Source of the DNA: Pleodorina starrii
Lineage: Eukaryota > Chlorophyta > Chlorophyceae > Chlamydomonadales > Volvocaceae
Assembly: GCA_030267565.1 (NCBI GenBank)
Contig: BRXU01000035.1
Span: 713,001 to 777,000, forward strand
Direction: 5' to 3'
DNA length: 64,000 bases
Position 1 is the stretch's first letter. Every line of letters begins with the position of its first letter. Position numbers and translations under genes: made by a program. A model generated the notes under the pieces. It was not told the DNA's origin, did no database searches, and saw only the letters and a list, made by a program, of their open reading frames with translations. Shown here in pieces: positions 43,341 through 55,398 of the stretch.

Positions 43341-46300
43341 ATGGCGGACCGGCTGCAAGGCTCATCAAGCCAGCGTCGCCCCGGTGCTGCTCCTTTAGGT
43401 TTGAATCCTGATGTATCTGGCAGGGGCCCTACGTATGAGCGCGTCCAGCGACTGCTTGAGGAGCGGCGAGCACGTGCCCAGGCGCAGCTATCGGCGCGAG
43501 GGCAGCGGGAAGATAACGAAGGCAGGTGTTCCCGCTGGCCTGCAGGCGCACGGACGTTTGCTACGCGAATGCCTGGGCCCCCTCCGTCGGCCCGTTCCGT
43601 CGATTATGTCAGCTAAGCCCCGCCTTTCCCCCCTGGTGCTGTCCCTTACAGCGGCCCCCGGCCCCCTGCGGCAAGTACGCGGCAACCACCCGTTCTCGTC
43701 GCCAGATAGTGACGGGAGCTTTGCATTCGACCGCCCGCCCTACACTTCCGACGGCGGCGACCTTGATGCGCCAGAGGAACACGCCTCCGCTATGCATCCC
43801 CAACAGCACAGAAGCGAAGTCAGCAGCGTCTACGCGCAGGGCACCTGGCAGCAGCAGCAATCCCTGTTTGAGGTTCCTTCGGGCCACTCAGATGAGGACG
43901 AAGGCGATGGCATGTACGGAGCCGGGGCCTCACAGTCCCCAGACCCGCGCGCGCGGTTTCACGCCTCGCAGAACTACAGCCGGGAGTACTCAGTAGACGA
44001 TCAGGACGACTACAGCGAGGAAGATGAGGGGAGCGCGCGCTTCAACCCGCACGACCAGGCGCGCCAGCAGGGCGCCGGCTCGCGGCCCGATGACGTCAGC
44101 TCCGATGGGCAGACGCTTGCGGAACTAGAGCAGATGATGAATCGGACCATACAGCAGTTCAACATTGAGGCGATGCGCGTGCCAACCTCGAAGGACATGG
44201 CGTTCGGCATGGCGCACGGCGATGGGCCCTTTGACATCTCGGACATCTGGGCCGTGGACTCCCAGCCTAGCGGCTCGCAGCGCAGCGCCTCGCAGCGGCA
44301 GGGCCCGTCGGAGGGCGGCGCTTCCCGGGGTAGGTTGGGAGGGAGCAGAGCGGTCGGGTGCGTGCCGCCACCGGACGGCCGGGCCATGCGTGAGGGGGTG
44401 CAACGGCGGCTGGGTGAGTTATGCTTCGGAACGTTCGTATGGCGTGATCCCAAGATGAGTGCCGTCCCGAGTAACATCCACGCTCCCGGAGCAGGCCTTA
44501 ACGCTCGAAGTCACAGTTCGGCAAATGCGTTGTGTCAAGGCAGTTTGTGTGTGTCTGTGGCGGTATGGGGGAAGGGCCTTGATGGATACACCTTCGCAGA
44601 CGCCACTGCAAAACAGCAGTGCTCACATCCGCCCTCCCGCTGTGTCTCGCTTTGCGTCCTGCGCACCGAAGATGACGGACACGAGGTCAACTCATACTCC
44701 GGCACGGACCCGCGGTCGTCCGTTACGGGCACAAACCCGAGGTCGTCCGTGTCACAAGATTCATCCTATGCCGGCGGGCACGCACCGCTGCAGCGAGCAC
44801 GTCTGAGCGCGAGGGATTTGCAGCTGGATGCACGCCCCGGGAGCGCCCAGCCGGGAATGCTCGCAACCCTTCAGCAGCGCGAGTCGCAACCGCAGCAGCA
44901 GCAGGCGCAGCAGCAGCAACAACAGGCGCAACAGCAGCACAAACCACAGCTTGGGCTAGGGGCACGCATAAGCGCCCGGGTCCAGTCGGCTGGGGGCGCA
45001 CCGGAGCTTCCCCGGCGGCCGCAGCAGCAGCAGGAGCAGTCCCTGCTGGCCCAGCACGGCGTGCAGCGCCCTCGGACGCATACTGGGCCGCAGGCGCAAG
45101 GAAAGGGAGCCGGCGGGGACGCTGCCATTCTGCGGCGGCCCAGCACGCCCACCGGGCGCTCCGTGATGCAGCAACCCAAGTGCGTGCGGCTCGTTATGAG
45201 CGGGTGGCGGTGGGCTTAAATGCCTGGGAAGCCTGACGTTGAGCGGGCTGTCCGGGGGCGCTTTACAGGTTGCGTGTTTGTAAAAACGTCCATGGCGATG
45301 AGGCTGGGCCGGCCAGTCATCCCGCTGAAGCCGACAAGTTAATGCTGTGCGTGCCCTCCCGTCCTCCTGGCTGTGCAGGGCAGTGCAGCCCAGCTCGTCG
45401 CCTCGTTACGCCAGGCCGATCCGGTCTGGTGTGTCGCCGGGGCGGGACGGAGAGCCTGCTGAAGGGTGCACCTTCCAGCCCCAGATCAACCCGCGCAGCC
45501 GTGAAATAGCCCAACGCTTGCTCCCTGTTGACAGGCGAGGATGGGGGGGCCATAGTGCGTCAACGGATTAGGGGGGCTGCAAGGCGAAACGGTCCGCCGC
45601 CGCAACAGAAAGAAAGAGCTTGCCAGAGCAGCAATGCTGTCGCGGGATGCGAGCTTGTATTCGTTTTATAGGCGCCAGTTGGTTGGACGGAATCGCGCTG
45701 TTTAGCCGTGGCTAGCGTGCGTCAGGGGCATGGCAGACCCTCGCCTGAAAAGAAACATGGGTCGGGGCCAGGGATTACTGGAGCTGGGGCCCTGCGCCTT
45801 CGGGTAAGGGCTTGGCGGTCAGCCTAGGGAGTACATGCGGCTCGAAAGGCTCTGCTCGATCCGCGTGCCTTTGCCAAACATAGCGCCTTTTCTGGTCGCC
45901 GCCGCTGGGTTCGGAATGGCGGTCCCTGTCGGCAGACCAAACCCAGCGGGCCTCCTCTGATCCGGAGCACCCGCATGCCCGTGCTTGAACCGGCCTCGCA
46001 GGGAGAGGCGCCTGGAGCTGCTGTGCCGGCATCGCAACGACCGGGTGGAGCAGCGCTGCCAGCAGGTGGGTCTTGAGCTCCTGACAGCCATCTGACCCGT
46101 TTGAAATTGGCCATCGGACGGCAACAGCACGCAGAGCCCGCCTGTCTCTTGTTTGCTCTCCAGTTGTTGTCCGCTACGCCGGTCACAGAGAAGGGGATGA
46201 GCCTGCCTGGGGGCCCTTTATGAAACCCCCAATATCCTACGGACAGGCGGCGTTTCATAGCACGTTGGACCCCGCCGCAGCAAACCCATACCCCGTGCCT

Positions 46301-49300
46301 CCCTGGCCTGCATTTCGCTAGTCCCGCGCGTTTACCTGAAGGCACGACCGGTATGCCTGCCCGCAAGCGGCATGATGGCGCCCTTGCGTTTGCAACGTGT
46401 ACCTGTGTACCACGCCGGTGCGTTGCGCCACGCTTGTGTCGGTCCTTGCAGCTGAGGCAGGAGAAGGAGGCGGAGGAGTTGCGGGACTGCACATTCCAGC
46501 CGCAGACTGGCCGCCACCCCAGCATCCAGCGCCTCCGTGGCGGTCAGCCCGTGCACGACCGCCTGTACCACGGCAAGCCGGCTTGGCAGCTCAGACGGTG
46601 CGCGGCGCGGCTGGGCCGGGCGCGGGGAACAGTCCCTGTCATTGGGCCGAGCATCGTTGGAAAACCATGCACTACCCCGGCCCCTTTCCTTGCGCAAGTC
46701 CTTGCATTTCCGCAAGCCGCTGGGGATGCCGCTGAGATCACGGCGCGCGATATTCTGCGCCGTAAGGAGATACCGGAAGGGGCAAAGTGGAAGCAGGTGG
46801 AATGGCGCGTGTGCTGGGTTGCGTCCAGCATCGCAGGGCCGCCCACAGCAAGGGGTTGCGGATGAGCCCACGCGTCCGTTCCTTGTGCATTGCTTGCTTG
46901 TTCGTCCAACCAACTGTCACAGGGAGGATATCCTGCGGGAGCGGGAGCAGGCGGCGCTGGCGAGCTGCACATTCCAGCCGCAGTGCGGCTCTCGGTACGG
47001 CGGGCAGTTGTAAGGCAGTTGGGTGCGAGAGAGCCGAAGATGGTGCGGGGTAGGACTGAAACAAAGGCCCGTGGACGGGGCGCGGCAGTCCGCCCAGGGA
47101 AAAAAGGGGAACATAGTTGCTTATGATTTTTTACCAGCCATCCAGCCCGGAGGCTGTGGATGGGGCTCTCGCGAGTCTGCCGCCGGCAGGACGCCCCCGA
47201 TCGCCCCTTTTGCTCCCACCCCATCTCAACCTGTAGGCAAACCCTCGACGATGCCCGCAGATCTGCTAGCGCGGCGCGGCGCAGGCCCGCGAGCGCGACG
47301 ACGGCGGGCGACGGCGGGCGCTCCACGCCCTACGTGCCCATCCACCAGCGGGTGGCGGACCTGCTGCGGAGTCGGAACGAGAAGCTGGCGAAGGCGCAAG
47401 TCCAAATGGTGCGGATCCAGCCGGAGGGCTGCCCACTGCTCCCATGCCGTGCCCAGCCTCGCGAGAAGGGTTGTCTTTTTAACCACGAGCCGCGGAAGCC
47501 TGCCCCGGGGCTTTTCAGGCGTGTAGTGGGCTCGGCCCGACTCCCTTGAGCGGGGGCCGGGTGCGAGGCGCTGGGGGACAGCGCGGCGCATGGCAAGAAG
47601 GCGTGTTGGCCCGCAGAGGCCGACCGGGAGCCTGTGAAGCAGCTCTACAATCTCCTTCTCCAGTAGCTGCGCAGCGCCACGGCGCGATTGCGTTGTGTCC
47701 TCCTACCTGACTGCTGTGTCCTCCTACCTCACTCCTGTGTCCTCCTACCTGACTGCTATCGGGGCGCTGTCCGTGCTGCCACAAAGCAAGAGCATGCTGC
47801 TGCCTGTTTGCCCCGCTCCACGCCTGTCTGCGCCACGCCACCCGCCGGTGCGACCCTTCCCCTCCCAGGAGCTGGGCGGCGGCTCGGTGACCTTTCAGCC
47901 CGAGATCAATCGGCGCTCCGTGGCTCTGGCGGCGGAGCGGCAGCGGCAGCAGCCCGCGGAGGTGGCGATGCTGCCAGCCAGCGAGCGGCTGTACCGGCTG
48001 GCGCAGGAGCAGGGCCTCAGGTGCGCGGGTCCACTGGGTCCAGGCAGGTGTTATAAGGCCGGCGCAGGGGGGACCCGGGTAACCAGCAGATTGCACGTGG
48101 AGGGAACGGCGGTGCTGCACTTCTCGGCCGCCGCGTGGCTGACGGGGTCGTTGTAAGGCGGCCCCCGGGCTGCCGCATGCGCCATGCACAGCGGCGAATG
48201 GTGGGTTGCTAGAGCACACTGGAGTGCGGCGCAGCGCGGTGCGGTGCGGTGCAAACCCAAGTTCGGTAGTTCGGGAGAATGTGGGGCTTCGGCGCCCGCC
48301 ACATGCGCGTTCCTCTGCTGCGCGCCTGCACTGAACGGGCCGTGGCTCCCCATGTGCTCCAAGCTCCTGCGCTGGGACGTGCTTTGCCATCCCCGCGTGC
48401 ACGATTCCGGGTGCCCGCTTCTGTCGCCGCGTACAGGCGCCGCGGCGCGGGTGATGAGCCTGGGTCTGCCATGCGGGACATCAGCACATCGCGCGACCAG
48501 CGGGCTTCCTTCCAGTCGCAGCAGCAGCAGCAGCCCTGGGGCGTGCCGGCAATCAACCCACGCAGCCGGGCCCTGGCGGAGAGCTCCGACCTCCCGCAGG
48601 ACTTTTTGGCGCGGCAGGTATGTGTCCATGCGGCGGCAAGCAAGGGGGCTGTGGAGGGAGCGCGAGAGAGCGGGCGCGGCAGCGGGGTTTGTGTTGTGGA
48701 GGCCAAGCGGAACTTGGTCGGGCCACTGGGGCCCCGGAGAGCGGCAAGGCGAGGGCTATGGCATTGAGCCATAGTATGGCTCGTGGGATCCGGTTGAGAG
48801 CCTTTGGGACCAATGGTGACTTTCATGGGTTATGGCTTCTGGGGTACCGCTGGGAGCCTTAGGGACAAACGGTAGTCTTCGGCGCACTGAGAGCGGAGCG
48901 CGCGTGCCGAACCTCGTCGCGGAACCCCGTGTCGTCTTCATCCCAGGCATACCTGGCGGCCCTGGGTCACGAGAAGCGCGCCCTGTACCGAAGCTTGCTG
49001 GAGGAGTCGACCTGCACCTTCCAGCCGCGGCTGCTGTCACGAGCGGGCAGGTAAGGGCATGGGCCGGAGAAGAGGGCGGCCGGAGGGGCTGCGCGCTGGG
49101 CACAGCGGGGGCGGGGCGCAGCCTTTTGCCATGGGCTGCCCAAGGGCTGTGCAGGGCGCATCTGGTGGAGACGATGGAACGCCGTCGCTCGCCTCGCTTG
49201 CGGGCTGGGGGACACCGCGTGCCGAGGCCGCGTCTCGGGGCCCATCCAACTCTCCGTTCATTTCCTGCGCACCACCCCGGCCCTTTCTCGCCTGCGCCAC

Positions 49301-52058
49301 GCGCCCCTATCCGCGCTCGATGGCCCTCGCTATACCCCGCGGGACCCCCCTCTCGCGCCACCCGACCCGACCCGGTCCTCTGCCACGCCCGCCGCCTCGC
49401 ATCAGCCTAAACTCCAGCTGTGGCTTCGGCAACACGCCCCGCGGCGGCGGCGGCGGCGGCGGCGGCTCGCTCTCTCGCTGGTCGGGCTCCGACGGCGACG
49501 GCGACCGCGTTTCCAAGCTGGCCTACGAGGACGTGCAGAAGAGCGCGGCGCTGAGAGACGCATTGGCGCAGCACCACTACGGCCAGTTCACGTTCACGCC
49601 CGCTATCAACGAGCGCTCCCGGAGAATTGGCAGGGTGCGCGCGCCGCGTGCTGTGTGGGGTACTGGGGTTACGGCAACGGGCAGAGCGCGGTGCCGGCGG
49701 ACCTTGTGTGCGGTGCGGTGCAGTCGTCGGCGTGTTTGACCCCCCGCCTGCTTCAAACCGACCCTTACCCTGTCACCTCAAAACCCCACCTCGCAGCGCC
49801 ACTCGCTGACGGACCTGTACCGGGCCGACGAGCGGCAAGCCAAGTTGGAGCGACTCGCGGCGGAGGCGGAGGCGCAGCGCGCCGCGGAGTGCACCTTCCG
49901 CCCCGCCATCAACCCGCGAAGCGCGTCCATGGGCCGGCTGCGGCGCGGCAGCCTGGTGCTCGCGTCGACGGAGGTGCACGAGCAGGCCAATAAGCTGCGG
50001 AGCAGCATCCTCACGGTGTGTACGGCAGGGCAGGGTAGGGTAGGGCGGTAATGCTGCCCTCTGCTCCACGCTCTCAGCCAACCACCCCATCTCGAGGCAG
50101 CCCCTCAACTGTTTTGTTGTCCATCCGCCTCCCGTCCCGCCGAAACCTTTTGCCCCTTGCCGCCTCTGCGCCGGGCTGTCCCCGCACCACCACAGGAGGC
50201 CCGGGCGCTGCGGGAGTACGAGGAGCTAAAGGAGTGCACCTTCACGCCTGCCATCAATCGCACAGTGCCCAAGCCGGCCGGGCCGATCGCGGTGCCGGGT
50301 CTGGGGCGGTACATGGAGCTCAAGGTACGGTCAAGAAGGGGTGGGGCTCGTCGTCGCAGCTCTGCGGGGCCGTTCTTAGGGGTGCCGATACGGCATGTCG
50401 TGGTCGTGATAGTGTAACTGTGGTCGCAGAACCAAACGGCACAGGAGCAAGCACATCGGCCGCCGGTGCCGCCTGCACTGTTCTTGTCCACATGTCACAT
50501 GCTCGGTGCCGTGCCGACAGATGAGGTGGCCTTCCACCCATGTCATACGGTGCTGTTTTTCCTGGGTGAAAGGGGGAATCGCGTGGATTTGACCTGACCT
50601 GTACGCGTTCGAATCCGCGCAGGAGCTTGCTCGGAAAAAGCGCGAGGCCGAGGAAGCTCGCAAGGAGGAGGTGTGGCACGCGCGGCCCAAGTCGCCCGGG
50701 CCCCCCGCCGGGATCACCGTCCCGCGCCCCTTCAGCTTCGACGCCCGCGTCCTGCCGTGGCAGGTGAGCCGAAATGGCGGGCAACGGAGCTCAGGCCAAA
50801 CCGCGCGCTCCAAACTCTAAAGTGGTTCTAGGGCCCACCGCCGCAGCTGCTCCTTTCATGCGATGGATCAGCGCTGGACACGCGTGCATCGTGGCATGTG
50901 CACCGGCGAGCGACCCTCTCCTCCTCCGTCCCTCCCCTGACTCCTTGGGCTGCGACTGCTGCATGGCCGCAGGCGCCCCGCGCGCAGGACCAGGAACACC
51001 AGCAGCGCAAGGCGCTGACCGTGCTGAAGCAACAGGTATGTGGCTCTGTGTGTCTTTGTACGGCCCTGCGGGGTGGGTTTGTCGCCCCCGCGATGTGCAT
51101 GGTGGCCTGCAGCTGCGCGCCGCGCGTGTTCCACCGACCGCTTCGAGTTCAAACACCGGAACCTCCCCAAGACACTGAACTGTCTGGTTGCTGCTTAACC
51201 TGGCCTGGACATCCACGACATCAGCTCCGAAACCTGGTTGTTCCCACTGCACAGGAAGGTTTGATGCTAGGTTTGCGACGTCTACCCCTGCTAATCGTGT
51301 TGCCGCCACGCCGCCACCCGGCTGGTCCTTTTTGCCGGCCTTCCATATACCCCATCAGCGGCTGCAGCAGCGGAGGGACGCCGAGGAGCGGCGCTCCGCG
51401 CACCTGCACAAGATCATGCAGGAGGCCCAGGCTGCACACCATCAACACCACAACCACAACCACGGGCGCACAGCGGCAGGGCCGGGGGCAGGGGCCGCTC
51501 CCGCGCGGGCCCTGATGGCCGCCCCGCCGGCCGTCAGCGACGCCGCAAATGGTGGCGGCGGCGGCGGCCGCCGCCGCTCTGTAACCTTTCAGTCGCCATC
51601 CACCGGCCAGGTCCGCGGTCGGGGCTCCCCGCACGGCGTTGCAGAAATGCCTGCGGACGCAGACGACCTCCAGAACGAGTACGAACCGTCGACGCGGCAC
51701 ATGTCGTACGATGGGAGCGATGTCCCCGGCAGCCGTGATGGGTTTGAGCTACCCAGCGATTTCGTGGAGGTGAGTCGGGGCCCGAATGGCGGGCGGAGGG
51801 GCGGGGCGGGGCTCGTTGTGGCACGGCACGGGATGCAGCGCGAAGGCTGCTCGTTGAAGTTGCGGGTTCACGAAGCGGTTGCGCGCCCATTGAAGTGACA
51901 CTCGGAGCTCCTCGTGGCCTAGCTATTGGAATACGGTAAGCTCACAGTAGGGGAATCGAAGACGTTGCTGGAGTCCGCGCTTCCCCTCCGCCTTGACTGG
52001 ATAGCTCCCCTGCCCCACCGACACATCCCCACAGGAGGAGCTGAGCATGCGCTTCTGA
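43341..52058 (+). CDS. TFxPxIN-repeat protein of unknown function
   Basis: Exons: 43341-43521, 43652-44329, 44672-45179, 45379-45534, 46002-46065, 46452-46597, 46923-46994, 47237-47408, 47869-48020, 48437-48617, 48947-49050, 49406-49634, 49797-50015, 50196-50324, 50623-50763, 50973-51035, 51359-51769, 52035-52058, giving 1209 codons plus TGA in phase. Exons 1 and 4 fit phase only with GC donors. The first 450 residues are acidic, Ser/Gln-rich and probably disordered. After that, most exons carry one short unit around a TFxPxIN core: CTFQPQINPRSRE, CTFQPQTGRHPS, CTFQPQCGSR, VTFQPEINRRSV, VPAINPRSRALAE, CTFQPRLLSRAG, FTFTPAINERSRR, CTFRPAINPRSAS, CTFTPAINRTV. The units are separated by charged helical stretches. 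Exon 15 adds TVPRPFSFDAR; the end is EELSMRF. I recall similar FxPxIN motifs in coiled-coil proteins of ciliated protists, so a ciliary or cytoskeletal role is a guess only. Confidence 0.8.
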
Positions 52059-52189
52059 TGAACGGACGAAAAGGCGTGCAGTAGTGGCTGGGCACCCCTG
52101 CGCGCCTGCGGCGCCTCCGCAGCTAGCCCAGCATCGCCACATTCGCCTAGGTGCTGCTGGGGTGTCTGCGACGCCCACAGCTTTGGAGC
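52059..52189 (+). other. Proximal 3'UTR of the TFxPxIN gene
   Basis: Non-coding stretch between the stop codon and the start of the first repeat unit of the array. The first downstream TGTAA seen is at 52984, inside that repeat. Confidence 0.4.
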
Positions 52190-53940
52190 GGCCACCTCAC
52201 TGGTTCACCCTGTTGCTCCACGGAGCTGCATTCGGGCACCGCTGTGGGGTTGTGCACGGACAGGCGGGAGCCCGTGAAAACCTGTGGGGGAGATCATGAG
52301 CGTCCTCCTTAAGGGTGTCGAGTGGAACTGATGGAGTCTCTGCTCCAGATTGAAACACGCGGGACGGGCCGGCATCTCCCGTCCATGCCGCGATTGTGGT
52401 TCGTTAAACGGTTCATGGCGAGAGCAAGCACCTCAGCATTATGTCGTCGTAGGATGGCGCCTTGGAGAGACGGTAGCCGGGACGAGCGTAGACACCGAAG
52501 AGAAACGGGACAGGTAGCCCAAAGGACACAAGACCGAATCCGTTAATACCGTAGGGGGTCGGCTGGCGGGCGGCGGCAGGCGGTATTCCTCGACCACGTT
52601 TCGCTTTCCTTTTGCCTTCGCATACCGGAGTTCAGGGGAATATGCAGATGGGTTCAGCGAATGCCGGAGTTCAGGGGGTGGATTTGCGGCTCGCGCCGCG
52701 GCCGATGGGAATAGCGGTGAGAGGGGGAGGCCGGTTGGTGCGGTTGTCGGGGCGGCGTGGCGGTACGGTCAGGCGGTACGGTACGGAGATGCACATCAAA
52801 TGCTGCGGGGTGGTCCGTCCCAAAGCAAGGGATGCAAAAATGCCGTACATGCCTTCCCGCCTGGTTACAGGACGAGCACGAAAGCCATGGCGTCGGAAAA
52901 GGGGCAAGCCTGCCCGCTGCAGGCCTACTTCTGTTGCCCGGCATTCAAAGTCTTGACGACCAGGCCCACGCAGTTGTTGATGTTGTAATGGGCTCGGAAG
53001 AGGAGAGGCAGCCGGCCCACACAGCATCTGGCAAGCATCGTCGCCTGCGCACGCCAGTAACGGAGGCGCAGAGTTTTGTGCCTGCTTTGCTGCGCAGCAT
53101 TACCCGAGTTGGTTTATTCCAGTCCCAGACCAGAATGATCCGGGCAGCGGTGAGGACGCAAGCACGTTCGAGGGGTCACGGGCAGACGGGCTCATGTCAC
53201 GGAGCGCAGGAACGGGCAGGCGGGGATCGCACTTATACATCGCACACGCGGGATTGGCAACCAATATCCCGCGTATGCGGCGTACATGAAACCTGTCGAG
53301 TTGCCCCCTCCGCATGCACTCAGTGCATGCATTTTGACCGTTTTCCCTGAAAGCATATCGCTTCCCCTGTTCGTAGACGCGGTAACCGCAGTGCATTGTA
53401 GCACAAGAATAAATATGTCACACAAGGCCAGCGGGAACCCCAGATAGGTCTGTCGCGTCACGAGCGCGGCATGCGGGTACAGGCAGCGGGTACAGGCCGT
53501 CCAGCTGCTCGCATGTTTGACGCCGGAACTATCCTCCAGCTGTCCAGCTGCACATCCTCCTTGTAAACCATTACCACACATACATTGGTTGCACATATAT
53601 CTTTTGTGCCAGACGCAATGCCGTGACACTCACGTTAAAATGGACCCTACGGGGCCCGGGGCCCGGGGCCCGCATCCCTTTTGCGGCAACTGCAAGCAGC
53701 TGTCACAGACAGCTGTATGCCGCCGGTATCAATGACTTGGTACATGCAAGATGTCCTTGTCTTCATAAAAATAGCTGAGTGAGTACTGCTATTTAGCCTT
53801 TGGAACCTCCTCGGACAAAGGGAATAAGGAATGGCGTAATGATCCTGGCGCATCTCCTCTTGGTATCTAACGGCTGATACATAACATGGGAAATGAGGTG
53901 GGGGCATGTAAATGGTCCCTGGTCGCTTCGGCATGTTCAT
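52190..53940. repeat. Array flank repeat, copy 1
   Basis: About 1.75 kb related to 56506-58420 and 60488-61790. Shared landmarks are the GAGCTGCATTCGGGCACCGC block (absent from copy 3), GCTCGCGCCGCGG, GCAAGGGATGCAAAAATGCC, and GGCAACTGCAAGCAGCTGTC near the right end. The right end runs straight into the ankyrin gene copy A. No transposase or polymerase is recognised; short minus-strand frames are conserved between copies 1 and 3 but may just reflect DNA identity. Confidence 0.85.
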
Positions 53941-53965
53941 GTTACGTCGCAAAAACGATATAAAA

Positions 53966-55223
53966 ATGCCTCGCGATACCGACGCCGGCACGGTGGCCTT
54001 GAACACGAGCTTCAAGCATGCCTGCCTCCATGCCCACGCAGGTCCCGCGGCGTTCGTCCCCTCGCTGCTCCCGTTGCTGCCCTCGTTGCCGACGCGCGCG
54101 CTCCTCCTCTCCCTCCCCCCAACCTTGACTACCCCCCGCCTCTCCCTCCCTCCAGGTATCCCTCGCCCTGGAAGACATCCGCGCCGGCCCGGCTGCCGTG
54201 CACGCACGCCTGCGCTCGGGCGGTGCCAGCGCCAACAAGCGCATGCTCTTCCCGGAAGACGTCGGCCCGCTGCCCAAGGGCTGCAAATGCACTCCGTTGG
54301 GCTTCGCCATCCTCTCCTGGAACATCGAGCTCCTAGATACGCTGCTGGCGTTGGGCGCCGACCACCGGAAGCCCGTGGGCCTGCCCCTGTGCTCCGACTT
54401 CACGCCCCTGCAGCTGGCGGTGGCGCTGGGCTTCGCCGCCGGCGTACGGCACCTGCTCGCCGCCGGCGCCGACGCCAACGCGCCGCTGCAGCTCAAGCGC
54501 GGCACCACCACCGCCCCAACGCCAACCTCCCAACCCTCCCACCAGCCTGCACGTTCCCGCCATCCGCATCAGCATCCGCAAGGCGCGCCGCCGGCGGAGC
54601 CCAACGCCGGCTCCGATCAGCTCCTCCTCCCGGACTGCCTTGCGTGCGCGCGCCCCGGCGACGCGCCACTCCACATCGCAATCGACTGTGCGGCGGCGGC
54701 GGCGTTTGGCGCCGCGTCGTTGCCGGCCAGCGGCGGCGGGTGTCGAATGGAGGTCTTCGAAGCGCTCCTGGGTCACCCCGCCACGGATCTCAATCGGCCC
54801 AACGCGCGCGGCCGCACGCCGCTTTAGAAGGCCTGCAAGCGCCGAGTTGACGTCTTCGTGACCCTCTTGGCAACTCACCCTGAAGTCGACGTCAACAACG
54901 GCAGGCCGCTGTTGGCAGCAATCAAGGTCGGCCGCCCTTTTCTCGTGCGCGCGCTGCTGCAGGCCGGCGCCGTGCTCACATTCACCGTGACGAACCCCGC
55001 CGGCGAGACGCCGCTGTCGTACGCCGTACACCGCACCGCCTGTTCAACCTTGCCCAGGTGGCTGGGCGGCAGCGGCGGCGACGCCAACTGGACGGAGATA
55101 GTGGCGCTGCTCGTCCAGGCCGGATCGCACGTGGATCCGAGACTGTTGTCGTACGCGAGGAAGCGGAACTTGTCGAACGTGGCGGGGGCACTGCAGTCGG
55201 GAGATCCAGGGAGCGCAACGTAG
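53966..55223 (-). other. Antisense strand of ankyrin copy A (no separate gene)
   Basis: Minus-strand open frames here are shadows of the plus-strand ankyrin coding sequence and have no support of their own. Confidence 0.6.
53966..55223 (+). pseudogene. Ankyrin-repeat gene, array copy A (inactivated)
   Basis: Exon 1 53966-54041 and exon 2 from 54156 match copy C (61822-61896 and 62059 onward). Exon 2 encodes ankyrin repeats: CTPLGFAILSWNIELLDTLL, FTPLQLAVALGFAAGVRHLL, DAPLHIAIDCAAAAAF, and after the break LLAAIKVGRPFLVRALLQAG and TPLSYAVHRTA. Differences from copy C are inactivating. Exon 1 has one extra base just before its donor, which breaks the phase. TAT becomes TAG at 54825-54827 after GRTPL. 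A further TAG replaces TCG right after GDPGSAT (55221-55223). The linker and membrane segments are missing, and sequence jumps to a RING remnant. Confidence 0.82.
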
Positions 55224-55251
55224 CCGCCGGCGGCGGCGGCGGCGACGCGGG

Positions 55252-55398
55252 GCGGTTATGGGCTTCATGCACACGAACGTGGTCCACTGCTGCATGTGTG
55301 AGGAGTGCGAGGCGGAGCTGCGAGGCCGCGGATCCACCGCCAGGTGTCTCATTTGCAAGCGACGCGCGTTGTCGGTGGCCAAGGTGATCGCGACGTGA
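55252..55398 (+). pseudogene. RING-finger remnant of array copy A
   Basis: Encodes MGFMHTNVVHCCMCEECEAE then CLICKRRALSVAKVIAT and TGA. It is nearly identical to the C-terminal RING of copy B (60099-60317) but lacks the first Cys pair (CCVC), so it could not fold as a complete RING. It follows the ankyrin part directly and in a different frame. Confidence 0.75.

Noticed and set aside
43411..43650. N-terminal extension of the long frame starting at 43411
   Set aside because: The residues before 43652 look non-coding, while the overlapping frame from 43341 (MADRLQGSSS, then ERVQRLLEERRARAQ) has a coding character and joins through a phase-matched intron.
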